DNA from: Takakia lepidozioides
Taxonomy: Eukaryota > Streptophyta > Takakiopsida > Takakiales > Takakiaceae
Direction of reading: 5' to 3'
Assembly (NCBI GenBank): GCA_030704615.1
Contig: CM060732.1
Location: 41,771,053 to 41,835,052 of the forward strand
DNA: 64,000 nucleotides
Made by a program: the position numbers and the translations under genes. The notes below the pieces were generated by a model, which saw only the letters and a program-made list of their open reading frames with translations, did no database searches and was not told the DNA's origin. Numbering within the stretch: position 1 is the first letter of the stretch; the number at the start of each line of letters is the position of its first letter. Of this stretch, positions 45,771-57,394 are shown piece after piece.

Positions 45771-46110
45771 CGGGCGGCGGGCGCGGGGGGGGGGGGTTCA
45801 GGGGGCGCGGGGGGAGCAGCGGGCGGCGGGGGCGGGGCAACGGATGGAGGTGTGGGGATGATTTGTCCAGCTCGCCGACTAGGCTGGCGGAGCGGTTCCC
45901 GGCTGTACCTTGCGGGCCGTACCTGTCAGCTCACACGCTTGCAATAAAATCAAGCCACATCCATATTGGGACCGGTGACCTTCAGTTATCGTTGCAAGTT
46001 GCAAGACCAATTGGTCACACTATCATCCATTTTTGCAATCAACAGTCCACAACAGGACAGCAAAGACCACCCAAATCTCAAACAACCTAAAATGACGCAA
46101 AATGGATTAC
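45771..46110. other. Transition from GC-rich repeat to ordinary DNA
   Basis: GC-rich up to about 45860, then normal composition. No gene is seen. Confidence 0.45.
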
Positions 46111-46317
46111 CACCATGTTGGTAGCTCAGATAGATAGTGCACGGAGAGCCACCCAGGTGAGTCAGGGTTCAAATCCTACTACTTTGTCGGGTGTGGAATA
46201 ATCTTCTCCACTTGAGCCTTGTGCTTGGTGCCTCGTGCCAAGGTTCTCCTCTCATTATAATTAAGGGGCCTGATTTGGATTGGTTGGAATGTCCTTTTCT
46301 TTGAAAAAACAAAAACC
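46111..46317 (+). mobile_element. tRNA-derived SINE
   Basis: About 207 bp with an A-box-like GGTAGCTCAGATAG near 46120 and a B-box GGTTCAAATCC near 46168, the two parts of an RNA polymerase III promoter inherited from a tRNA, followed by a non-tRNA body with AAGGGGCCTGATTTGG and an A-rich tail (TTTGAAAAAACAAAAACC). Flanking GATTAC copies at 46105-46110 and 46318-46323 may be a short target duplication. The body matches the SINE at 47.9-48.1 kb. Confidence 0.8.
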
Positions 46318-46399
46318 GATTACTAAAAATTATTGTTTGGAATTGTCGTCGTTTTGCTACGTTTCAGATGACAGCCGTTTTGCTGCAGTTCTCACCAAG

Positions 46400-47885
46400 C
46401 TAAAAAGGAAGTTTACGTAGTGGAGCTCCCTTCATCCGTCGATTGCTTGAAGAGGCCTGGTGGCCTCTCAAATTTTGGAGGCTTCTTCATGGTTCACTGC
46501 ATCTGTTTGATCCCGGGGTGCCGTGATCATCAAGAAAATCAAATCCTTGGTCCGAAACTTCATTTGGGGTGGCACAGATGTCTCTTCTTATAAGAGAGCT
46601 TTTGTCAGTTGGTCTCAAATTTGTCAGAAAAAGAAACATGGTGGGCTAGGGGTCCTCGACCCTCAATCGCAAATCACCACACTTCTGGCAAAGTGAGTGC
46701 CAAGAGTTTTTACGCACCTCTCTAGCCCTTGGAGTAAATTGGTGAGGCACCACCTGGCGGCAGCCACTCCCACACGCAGCCCCCTCTGGGCCCCCTCCTT
46801 GAAATGGACAATGCAGGGTGGGAACTCCAATTCTTCTCCCGCTGCTGGCTCAAAGGCATGGCAATCTATTTGGACAGCGTGGTGCAAGCTCCGTGGCCAT
46901 TTTTTCCAGCTCCAACCCACTTCTTACGATGAGGTGATCAGGCAGCCCATGTTTGGTAACTATAAAACAGACTCTAAGGTCCTGGTGCGATGCACTAAAA
47001 GATTGTGGTTGCTATGCGGGATAGATTTTGCCATTGATGATAATGCCCTTGAACACTCTGGGCTGATGCTAACTCAGTATGGGTAGCCTTGAGAGGCATT
47101 ATTCTCTGGCACATCTGGAAGTCTCGTTGCTCTGTTCTTTTTCATAACTCGGTTTCCCTGTTTGCAAAAGCTTCTGTTTTTAGCTCACTCAGACATGTTA
47201 TCTAAATCTCAGAAGGCTTGGATTGTTTTGGTGACAGCTGTTTCCAGGATCCAGCTCTTACAGCCTTCGACAACTCATGGGGTAATCGAGGCATCTTCTG
47301 CCGCCAAATTTCAGAATCCAGAATTGAATGGCAAGAATAGCTCCCATCCCGCTGGAGCTCCATTAGTGCTATGAGCTCACCCTTGGAGCCTGAAGATGGT
47401 GAAGTCAACTGGAAGCACAAACAAGCCTAAGAACAGGGAAATCAAAAGCCCAGTTGTCTTTTGAGGCCCCCAAAGGAAAATGAGGCAACACTTGAGGAAA
47501 TGCTGCTGCTCTCAGTTCTGGGATCTGCATTCTGAAGTTCCTTGCTTCCTAGTCTCCTTCACCTTTATTAGAACTCTAGGTTCAGACTGGTGCCTTGTCA
47601 TTGGATTCTGACTCCCCTTTGTTATATGCGATTAGATTGAAAAGGGCAGCAGTACAGTTGTAGCCAACAAAACAAGTCTACTCTTACTTTAATTTGGCAT
47701 GTGCTTCCCATTGGTTGGGGCAGGTCTTGGTTCTCCTTGTGTTTCCCTTCTCTTAAGGGTCAGGAGCTGTTGTCTCTCCTTGCGTTTTAGCTGCTCCCTC
47801 CTTGTAGTTTTAGAGCTTGCTTCTCTTATTGTCCTTCTTTATCAATAAAGTTTTCCAGGGATACAATCCCCCTGTTCATTATTAA
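46400..47885 (+). mobile_element. LINE fragment, deleted
   Basis: Plus-strand remnant related to the LINE at 0.1-3.5 kb. Shared peptide phrases are KSLVRNFIWG, SQICQKKKHGGLGVLDP, LLAKW.PR.FTH, QGGNSNS and RQPMFGNY, at about 46530-46980. The part equivalent to the zinc knuckle has largely been deleted. The 3' end (CAATAAAG near 47845, then ATTATTAAAGAAAAAA) is A-rich. The reverse transcriptase core is absent, so this is a 5'-truncated and internally deleted copy. Confidence 0.85.
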
Positions 47886-47889
47886 AGAA

Positions 47890-48127
47890 AAAAGCACATC
47901 GGCTGGTAGCTCAGCTGGTAACTACACAGTGTGTCACCTTGGTAGTTCGGGGTTCAAACCCGCTGCCCTGCCCCATGTGTGGGATTGTTCGTGACGGTAT
48001 GTCTGGGCGTTGATCGTCCTGTAGGCCTCATGGCCCATAAATGAAAGGGGGTTAATTTTTCTCCCTCCTCAAGGGGCCTGAATTGTGGGCTGTCGCTCCC
48101 AGGTTTCCTTTTCAAAAAAAAAAAAAG
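47890..48127 (+). mobile_element. tRNA-derived SINE
   Basis: About 240 bp. A-box TAGCTCAGCTGG near 47907 and B-box GGTTCAAACCC near 47951, then a body with AAGGGGCCTGAATTGTGGG and a poly-A tail at about 48115-48127. It shares the tRNA-like head and the AAGGGGCCTGA.TT phrase with the SINE at 46.1 kb. It sits directly behind the A-rich tail of the LINE fragment. Confidence 0.85.
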
Positions 48128-49237
48128 GGTTTCCCGCGAAAAAAGAAAAAAGATTGAAAAGAGGGTCAACTGAGTCCTCCTAAAGTTAGAAGATCTGTGG
48201 ATATCAGAAAAAGTAGTTTAAACAGAAAGAAATTAATGGTAAATTAGTGACTCTTGCTGCCCTTCCTAGAAGGACGGTGTCTTCAAATAAAACCCGACCA
48301 ACAAACCCACCGTTGGATTCCCCAACAAGGATCCATCGGAGTCGTACACGCCGGAAACCAAACCATCTATGTAAGGGATGCCAAGTCTCGCAAGTACCAA
48401 ATAGGGAGGAAGCGTGTGGCCGAAGTTATTCGCAGTGCGCGACGGATGAATGATAGTGAGAAAGTTGGACGACGTGAGGGCGCGGGTGGATGAGTTGGTC
48501 GACCCCGAGTTGACGTCGGCACGGACACAACTCTGGCTCTAGGAGTCTGGAGCGGAGGGGTGGAGCCCGGAGAAAGGGCGGGCGGGGTGGGGCCTTCCTG
48601 GAGCTTGTCGGGCTGCGCTGAGCGAGGCAGTGAGGCCATCATTGTGGGCATTAGGTAGGGTGCGGGGAGCTCTCGCTGCTTGTAAGATTGCTCCTCACGA
48701 TCCCCCAGTTGCACAGATTGCGGCTCTCGATGTGTGTCCCTGTATGGATTGTGCTTTCTCTCCATATCCTTATGACGTGTGTGTGAAATGCATGAATTGT
48801 ACGAGCTTCCGAAGTGCATTTCAGAGAGGCGGTCGAGGTTGGTCTACTTCGGAGAGGATGGAGGTTGAACGTATGAATAATTCTTCGGAAACGTTTTGAA
48901 CAGGTACAGGTTTTCTTCCTTCTCTGTGAGTTGGTGATTTAGGGGTATTGTAGGTGCGGATGAGATTACGCGTCCATGTATGGTGTTATCCTGGTGTGGT
49001 GCCGAGTTGGGTTTTGAAGTCAGTCTTTTGGGTGCTGTCTGGTTGGTAGGCCTTCTATTCTAGAGCGAACGCCGAGATGCCAGTCATTTTCACATGCTTC
49101 TTTTGTGATTCGATGCTAAACCTATTTGCAACTACCTCAGGCTTGGGGACCACTGTAGGCTGATGGTGTTTGTGGTCTTGAATCCTCATGACATTGTAAA
49201 CAGATTGGAGGCTTCCATGAGAGCGCGCTAAGTTAGG
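48128..49237. other. Upstream region of the HSF gene
   Basis: A frame at 48254-48490 (with QQGSIGVVHAGNQTIYVRDA) is open but matches no family I know; it could be a transposon remnant. The rest, up to 49237, probably includes the HSF promoter and 5' UTR. I did not find a convincing TATA element or a heat-shock element cluster. Confidence 0.4.
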
Positions 49238-52200
49238 ATGGTGTCCCCACGGATGAAGTCTGATACGCAGTGGCCGACGCTGGAAGCCGGTGACAGTATG
49301 GTACAAGCACGATTTGGAGATGCCCTACCATCCTCATCTTCTTCGGCCCCAGCGCAACCAATGGATGGATTGCAAAGCACGGCACCCCCTCCATTTCTCA
49401 CAAAGACTTATGATATGGTGGACGATCCTGCAACCGATGCAGTAGTGTCCTGGAGTAAGGGAAATAATAGCTTTGTAGTTTGGAACCCTCCGGAGTTTGC
49501 CCAGGATCTTTTGCCCAAGTATTTCAAGCACAACAACTTCTCGAGCTTTGTTCGGCAGCTCAACACCTATGTGAGTAATTCTTCACACTATAGTGTGTCT
49601 CGCTGTTAATTACTCTGTACCCTTCATGCCCCTGCCACTCTCCTCTGCACAGAGTTGATGTTACAATAATCTTTAAATCTGATATCCGTGGTTTGGTTCA
49701 AGTCACCAGGAACTCAATGAAATCTAATCTAGCTGAAGCAAGTCATTGTGGGCAAGCTTCCCCTCAAGGTTGTTAAGCTACAGCAACAGCCAATTGGGTT
49801 TTGGGAGGTCAAGTATCACCTTTATATGGATTTGAGGAGTATTCTGCCAAAAAGCACAAATTGATATGATATAAACTGAACATGGTAGACATGAGGGTAG
49901 TAGACATCCCATGATTCTCTGCACAGAGTTGACATAACAATAATCTTAAAAGCTGACGCGTGGTTTGATTCTAGTGCCCAGTAACTCAATGAAACCCAAT
50001 CTAGCTGAAGCAGGTCATTTGGGCAAGCAACCCCTGAAGGGTGTTGAGCTGCAGCAACAGCCACAGTTTTTGGAAGGTTGCGTATCACATATACATGGAT
50101 TTGAGGAGTATTCTGCCAAAACTCACAATTTGATGTGACATAAATTGAACATGGTAGACATGAAGGTAGTCGACATCCCACGATTTGGGCAAGCCTCATA
50201 CTTGTGTATGCTGCACTTTGTTTTGTTGTTCTTCAGGAGGGATTGCATGTAGGGCTCCAGTTACTTGGGATGAAGCTGTGCTTTCTGGGGAACACCTACT
50301 TTGGATGGCTTGGATGATCTTGCTCCAGGTTTAGGGTTTGTTGACTTGAGAGTGTACTCGAAGTTTTCAGAAACCTACTCTCCTGTGCCTAAGGTTCTCT
50401 CTGTTGGGGTCTGCATTATCCCTTGGACAAGGGACTAAGGTGTTCTATGCTGATTGGTGGGAAACTTACAGAACTCCTTGGTGCTGGGGATGTTTGAATT
50501 TCTTGGATGTCACAGCTGTGAGCGTTTGTACAGGTGAGGGGTATGAGGGCCACTGTGTGCAGATATTTGTTGATATGAATTCTGTTGGGGGATCAGTACT
50601 GCACACAAACTTGAGTTGACAATTTCGTTCGCAAGAGACGAGACAATATTGCCAATTGATATAGAGTCTGGGGCTTCGATACAGGCTTGACTGTCAGGAA
50701 AAGAGGGCACTGCATCTCCATTCACCTTTTCTGCAGGGCTGGATTTGTCGTCCCCATTACACTGGTCCTTTCTTACCTCAGTGTTTCTTTTTGGACCACC
50801 CCTGACATATGAACCGGGAAAATGTGGTGTGCCAATCTGATTCAGGGATTCCGCAAAGTGGATCCAGACCGCTGGGAGTTTGCAAATGAGGGATTTCTGC
50901 GGGGCCGACGGGAGTTGCTTAGGGGAATACACCGTCGAAAGCCATCTTCACATGGACAGCAGCAGCAACAGCAAGGTGGACAAGGCTCTCTTGGGCCATG
51001 CGTGGAAGTGGGGAAGTTTGGGTTAGAGGGCGAGATTGAGAGGCTGAAGAGGGACAAGAATGTCCTCATGCTTGAGTTAGTGCGGCTGCGCCAGCAGCAG
51101 CAAAACACAGAAAGGGATCTTCAGGTTTGTGTCCCCATCTTAATCAAAGTAATATTCCAAGGACTGAATATGTTATTGTAGCCATCCTGGTTCTCTCTTT
51201 CAACAATTGCTACCTTTGGCTCTTTGTGGACTGAATCAGTTCAAGTCTTTTTATCTGTTGGTCCTGAGCTCCTACTCCTTCTCACTTTGTGTCTTTCCCC
51301 CCCTTTTTTTTCATGCATCAACATCTGGAAGGCTTCCAGGGCCAAAAACTGCTTGTAGCCTTTGTATTGTCTTGTGAAGGTCAGGTTTCCATAGAGTTCT
51401 TGCCTTTTTGTCTGGTAGAAACGGCCTTTAATAGTGCTTCACCATAATTCTATGTCTGAGGATTTTCAGCATTAAATTTACCCATCTCTTGAGGGCTGGA
51501 GAACAGGGAAACATGCATAGATAGCCAAGCTGCTATAGCCCACACTCTTCATTGGTGCAGGTGATGGGACAGCGTCTACAAGTGACAGAACAACGGCAGC
51601 AGCAGATGATGTCCTTCTTGGCGAAAGCTATGCAGAGTCCTAGCTTCCTTGCACAATTGGTACAACAGCAAAATGACAGTAACATGCGCTTGGCACCTAC
51701 TGTGAGGAAGAAACGACGACTACCGAAACAGGATGGAAGTGAAGGGGACTCTCTCAACCCTGATTCACCACCTGATGGTCAAATAGTGACCTTCCAACCC
51801 AATGGGTCTGCAGAGACTGGAGCCCGTGCAATGCTCATGCAATTCTTTAATCCATCGGACACTTCAGCCCCAGCACTTGACAGTGGCCCACTTGAGGCAC
51901 TGCTACGGGATCTCAGTCCTGCACCAGTTGGTCCTGATGTAAACAGCTTGAATCGGCAGTCAGGTGTAACGCTTACAGAGATGCACATCTCAACTGGGCT
52001 GCCTGACAATCCATCAGGTGACCCAGTTGTGACAGATCTCCCTGATGAACCAATTCTTCATTTGCCGCATTCACCTGTGCATATTCCAAGAATTGGAGGT
52101 ACAGGCTTCTACATTATTTGCTGGTCTGCTAGCTTCTGCCTATAAGTGTTGTACTGTCATGCGGCTGAGTTCTTGGGCATTCAAAAACTATCAGAGGCTA

Positions 52201-52956
52201 GTTTTTGCTTTCCTGTCAAAGATGATGAGAAAGAGAAGGCTTGTATTCACAAGCTCTGCAAGAATTTTGGGTCTTGTCATGACTATTTCCAAATCACATG
52301 GACTTTTTGAATTTTTTTGTGAGGAGCATGTGGCAACGGTTGTTTGAAAAGATCGAAGGGAAACTGCTGGGCCAGTGGACTTATTACTGCAGGGCTGTAT
52401 AATTAATTGCACAACTGCATCAGGGGAAAGCAGCTTAAGCTTTGCGACCTTGTGATTGCTATGACATTGAACTACAGTTTCAATCTTCGTTCTCATTGGC
52501 TTAGGATTGATGTATTGTTCTCTAACAAACATTTTATTGTTGGATCTTGTATCAGGTGCCCAAAGCTTGGATAGTGGGGTTAAGTACTCTCCATCGAGGG
52601 GCTCCAGGGACACTAACGGGGACTCTATGGAGTTGGCTGAGGAGGGAGGAAGGCTTTCTCCTGAGACAGAGGAAGTGAGTTCTAATGTCGACAGCCCCGC
52701 TGTAGGGTCAGGGGCAAACGATGTTTTTTGGGAGCAGTTTCTGAGTGAGACTCCAAACAGTCCTGCTGCTTCAGACACAGAGGTGGAGACGGAAAGCCTG
52801 GCAGAAACTGGAGCAGATGTGGGGGAAAGTAGTGGAGGTGCACTAGAAATTTGCACCAGTGATCACAAAGGAGACGAAACTCGACCCAACAATTGGTGGA
52901 ATAGCAAGCGCGTTGACCAGTTGGCGGATCAGATGGGGCAGCTGGCACCAGGGTAG
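49238..52956 (+). CDS. HSFA1-like: Class A1 heat-stress transcription factor
   Basis: Trimeric activator that binds heat-shock elements in the nucleus. Exons 49238-49570, 50846-51124, 51561-52098 and 52556-52956 join into 516 residues. The DNA-binding domain (about 50-143) begins [15 protein letters not shown] and contains [20 protein letters not shown], split by an intron after LNTY, the position conserved in HSF genes. The HR-A/B coiled coil is at about 170-240 with the longer spacing of class A. A basic nuclear localisation signal RKKRRLPK is at 253-260. The AHA activation motif DVFWEQFL is at 439-446, and a leucine-rich nuclear export signal ([11 protein letters not shown], 503-513) stands near the C-terminus. 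NLS, a single AHA and the terminal NES fit subclass A1. An alternative start ATG is 15 bases downstream. All junctions are GT/AG. Confidence 0.93.
49643..50185. repeat. Tandem duplication in HSF intron 1
   Basis: Two adjacent copies with a period of about 274 bp, starting at 49643 and 49917, each beginning CTCTGCACAGAGTTGA and containing CAATCTAGCTGAAGCA-like, CAGCAACAGCCA and GGATTTGAGGAGTATTCTGCC phrases. It lies entirely within the intron (49571-50845) that interrupts the DNA-binding domain. Confidence 0.85.
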
Positions 52957-55421
52957 AGTGTGGTGGGGATGGGGAAAGGTGAGGGGTAGAAGAGAGAGAG
53001 AGAGAGGGAGAGAGAGAGAGAGAGAGAGGGTGAAAAACTAACATTGTTTAATGGTTTCGGCTATTGATCAAGATTCGATGGGCCCACACATCAGTTGATA
53101 CAAGTGGGGCTCTGCTTGATGGTCCCATACCCATACATCTCCCAGCTGATCCTAAAATCAGTCTCTCGAAAACACCAACACTGGCAAATGCACAATGAAA
53201 TTGGAGGTATGGTGGTTATCTACTCGGCCTTATTCCCAAATTGCCCTGATGGTAGAAAGTTTTGTGCTTGGAAATGCAGGCATGAATCTGGTAACTCTGT
53301 ATAATTCTTGTGTTTCTTTTGTAAATGTTGCCAAATATGGTTCCCATGGTGTTAGGTTGTGGTGTCTTACTGTCTGCCTCTCTTCCCCTCTTGTGAAGGG
53401 GGACTAATCACAGAGGAGTATTGCAGATGAGTGAAGCGCTAGTTCTAGACGTGTAAAGTTTAAACTGGCTCAAGATGGATGTGGTGCTCATGAGGGGGAA
53501 ATGCAGCCATCCTTTAACTGTCTGTCACTGGTTGTTGGCTTACGAAAGTGTCAAGACTTCAACTGGTTGGTGCATCCCAATGTTTATTTATGGGGACTGT
53601 ACCATTTGAGGGTGAAAGGGATTTGCCTGGGAACGTCCTCAGAAACATAGTAGGAAACTACAATATGGTAGAAATTTGATTTTTACTGGGTTCTGTCTGG
53701 GCTTTAGGTGATGTGGGTCACCACTGATGGCCATCATGCTTCACTCCTTGAATTTGTCATCACTTTCCAAATTTTCCCTTTCATGGATCAACTCACTGGC
53801 AACAACTGGGAACTGATCTGGTAACAGTTAGCAGGCTTGCCAGTCGAACTCAAAAACAGTAGCTCTGTGACCCAGTGGCTGGCGGACGTCACAGTCAGTA
53901 ATTGGTTCCAGAAAGTCAAAACATGCTTTGGGTATCCTATTTGGCCATCTTCACCAGAGTGATCTCTCCCAGTGTGAGCACGTTTTTCCATGCCAGTCGG
54001 GGACAAGCATTGGTGAAAGACAAAACATGTGTTTGTCGGGAGGCTCGAAGCTTTGGGTTTTGATACCTACAGAATGGCTTTACATTGATATATTTCCGGA
54101 TGCAAATACCTACCACATCTGGATGGTTTGCGGGCCTTGTTGCAAGGTCTCATGATGAAATCACTTGTGGGAGTGGACCCGTCTTCAGCTGTGTTCTTTC
54201 TATACTTGATTGGCAGATTAGTGACAATGGAACTTCCACATCTCATTGCTTACTGTAGGACTTCCTGGATTTGAGAGTCATGCCCTGGAGGCAGACTCCG
54301 AAATCCAGTCAAGACTGAGGGTAGGAGTTCTACCTGCTGTATGGCACTGCTTGAGAAATTCCCCTGCCATGGGCGGAGGCCGGAAACCGAAATTGTCCAG
54401 GCCAGAGTGGCAGGAAGTTCTGCTCAGGAAAGGCACTAAATCTAGAGGGAATTTTGGAGCAGTGCTTTACAGAGACTTTGTACTTTCACTTGTACAATTT
54501 GGTAACTTCTTTCCTTCTTTCCTTCTTTCATCTTCACCCATAAAACCTCATGAAGGCAGGAATGGGCCTGGTACTCACTGGTACACTAGGCAGTGCAATG
54601 CCAGATCTGAACACGGAGTGAGGCAAGAACTTCGGGAGTCACTTCAATTGTCTGGCCCAGATTCGGGCCTGCAACATGTGTCTCTTTGCAATGAGGGATT
54701 TCAACCCAGACGATGTGTGGGCCCCTTTCTCTAGCCAGAAAATGCTTCCAGGTGCGGAGTAACAATCTAGAGTTTGTTTCTTCCAACTTGGGTTTGATCT
54801 TTCTTCATTTGCAACCAACTCTTGGTTTAGATATATGTCCTGCTGGCAGTACGTTCTGCAGCAGCCAGGTTCTAACGCCAGTCGCCAAGTACTTCCACTG
54901 TGCACTAGCCTGTATCTTTATTACCAGGGCACCTGTGCTGCAAGGGCTTCAAGGTGGGCACAGTGCAGCAGCACACAACACCACCACCAAGACAACTCCA
55001 AAGCTCCATCTGAGAGAGAAGACTCCGGCAGTAGCCGGTGTAACTCAGAGCCACTTTACCTTGCGGCTACTGTCCTCTGTCACTCCAACTTGTGCTTTAG
55101 GCTTCGTTAGGGAGGCGTCATCCATTTTTATTTTTTCAGCTGCCGCACTATTGGTTTTCACATGGGAAGTGAGAAGAACATAGAACTTCACCAGCTCACC
55201 CCCCCTCTTTCCTGCTCATGCGGATGGATGGAGCCCTCGTCCCTGTGGATGATAAATATTGGTCAGATGACTGCACTTACGTATGTGTTGGACAATAGAT
55301 ACGGAAGAGTACAGTAGGTATCTTTATCCACACTCGAACACATATGTACGATAGGTAGGTAAGCAGGGTTCGTATATGTGGGCTGTGCCAGCAGCTACTT
55401 GGCAGATAGGTAGGTGGGCAG
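52957..55421. other. 3' flank of the HSF gene, no further gene seen
   Basis: Starts with a GA microsatellite at about 52993-53028 in the probable 3' UTR. Open frames up to 162 residues near 54246-54734 show no family resemblance or codon pattern that I trust. TAGGTAGG-type short repeats lie near 55350-55420. Confidence 0.45.
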
Positions 55422-55429
55422 GTACTGAC

Positions 55430-56002
55430 CAGTGTTGGACTGGTATCGTACTTTGAACACACTAGACAGGTACTGGTATATAGGCCTCTGGCCAATTGTG
55501 ATACCAGGGAGGTACTGGTATTGGCAAAAATCTAAGATTTTGATACCATGGTGGTATCAATAATACATGATTAGTGTGGTGTTTTACGGGTATCAATAGG
55601 AAGAGTTTTTAGAAATCGATACCAGGGTAATATCAATACTGGTCTGGTACAAAAAAACTCCCACTTCTCATATAAATGTGTACAAGCATGCTTCTCATTG
55701 ATATTATTCCTCAAAGTATCCAGCTTCACATATTTCATCTTCCGGCCTGATTTTTATTTTGCTTATTGAAATCTGCATCCATATCGTGCATAGTGCATAC
55801 TGTGCCGTCGATATTTGATACCTAGGTTCAAGTACCAGATTTTTAACCACCTACCAGACTGGTAGGGTATCGTCCACAATATTAGGAAGCACATACCAAG
55901 GCCAATATGGGTATATGCGAGGTAGTGGCATGAGGCGATACTATACCAATATTGATACCAATATTGATACCAGTTTCTTATCGGTATACCAGTCCAACAC
56001 TG
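55430..56002. mobile_element. Complete hAT-type MITE
   Basis: A 573-bp non-autonomous DNA transposon. The ends are perfect 17-bp inverted repeats (CAGTGTTGGACTGGTAT at 55430-55446 and its complement at 55986-56002), and an 8-bp target duplication GTACTGAC lies at 55422-55429 and 56003-56010. The 8-bp duplication and the CAGTG ends fit the hAT superfamily. The interior is full of GGTATCA / TGATACC phrases and has no transposase. Confidence 0.93.
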
Positions 56003-56010
56003 GTACTGAC

Positions 56011-57159
56011 TGGTTTGAATTCAACAAACGGATAGATGAGACCGGCTTTTATCATCCGATGGATGAAATCATACAGAATGAAGATTCAACGGTGTGGGAT
56101 GCAAGTACGTGGTTGCATGAGGGCTAGGCAAGGCAGAGTTAGGTGGGTGTTGGTGAGCGAGATGAAGAAGAGAAGAGAAGGAGGAGGAGAAGCAGAAGAA
56201 CAAGGCATCGCTCTGCTTGGATTGTTTGTTGACCAAGATGTTTCTGGGCTTGTAGGGGAGAAAGTGGGTGGTAGAGATCGGCACTCAAGATGACTGATCT
56301 GATAGTGGAAGGTGTCAATCTCAATCCGGGAAAGCTGACAGCCCGCTGACAGATCTCCCACTACGGAATGCTCAGGGATCAGGGTTGCCGTTGGTGGAAG
56401 TGAGGAGAGCACTGTGCAACAACGACGGACTGCTATGGCAGAGCTGGGCTTGGAGCTCATATCTGTTCACAATCCTTGCAGATCATTGTGACTCGCTACA
56501 GTCCAATTCCAAGATTAATACTTAGTCCTGAGCCCACTATGTAGAAGGGCAATTCTAGTTAACTTCACCTGTCTACTCACTCAGGTGGCTAACTGAATAA
56601 GTATTTTCAGTCTGATGTACGTGGATCCACTCCTGACATAATATCAAGTCTCCGATACCACGTCAGTCAGTGGTGTGGTGCTGGAAGCGTTTTTCACTGA
56701 TAAACTGCTTCCCATGTCAAAGAGACCGTGGACATGATATTTGACAGGATTTCGAAGAGAAGAGAAGAGATTCACTTGACTTTGAACTTGGAGTACAATT
56801 GATCTTTTCAAGAATGTGGAGCAACATACTGGAGGAAAACCATGAACACATCACTTCGGAAACAGAGTTTGGCCTGGAACCACTGAGATGCAGACCCCTA
56901 CAATTGGAAGTCTGCACACAAGATTTTGCTTAGGTACCAGTAGTTAAAGAGAGGTTGCTATCCTCAAACATCAAGCTGCTCAAGTGGAGCATTTTATTGA
57001 GCACCTGCATGCCAGAATGAGTATTTTTCGCAAATAGACTACCTCTCAAATCTTCTATAACTATCTGCAGAAGAGTTGCTTACCACTACGTTGAGCAGCA
57101 ACACCGTCTCGGTTAAAGCTCTTTTTGTCTTAACGAATCATCAAGCGCCAAAGTTCACA
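56011..57159. other. Intergenic region, no gene seen
   Basis: Short frames only. It is the 3' side of the minus-strand RUP-like gene and of its duplicated tail. Confidence 0.45.
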
Positions 57160-57352
57160 CAGTAATCAGTCTAGCCTAATCTCAGGAAAATGCTACCCTT
57201 CAAGGACACGCTAAACCTCAACTGAGTTTGCTGCATCAATTGTACAGTCAAACTCCTTGTGCCTCCAGCAAATAGCACTCACCATCAAGTTGCGTTGGTC
57301 ACCTTCAACCTTGTGATCTTTTACAATCCTTCCAGAGCTCTCTATTGAACCA
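57160..57352 (-). pseudogene. Duplicated 3' end of the neighbouring RUP-like gene
   Basis: About 190 bp that repeat 57380-57572, the last codons and stop region of the RUP-like gene, about 219 bases downstream in the same orientation. Both contain CAAACTCCTT, GCCTCCAGCAAATAGCACTCACCATCAAGTTG and TTTTACAATCCTTCCAGAGCTC-type phrases. In the copy the terminal sequence has changed (single-base losses and substitutions), so it no longer encodes the same C-terminus in frame. Confidence 0.85.
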
Positions 57353-57394
57353 AAGATTGCTCAAGGTCTGTTATCATAGTAAATTCAGTCTAGC

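Noticed and set aside
45335-46090. Open frames of up to 251 residues in the GC-rich region.
   Set aside because: Several frames on both strands stay open together because of the G/C-rich, low-complexity sequence; the translations are glycine/arginine or proline strings without domains.
47905-47965. A tRNA gene (TAGCTCAGCTGG ... GGTTCAAACCC).
   Set aside because: No intact cloverleaf or acceptor pairing is seen, and the sequence continues into a body with a poly-A tail shared with 46111-46317, so it is a SINE head.
54246-54734. 162-residue plus-strand frame downstream of the HSF gene.
   Set aside because: No domain, no family resemblance and no codon pattern; probably chance.
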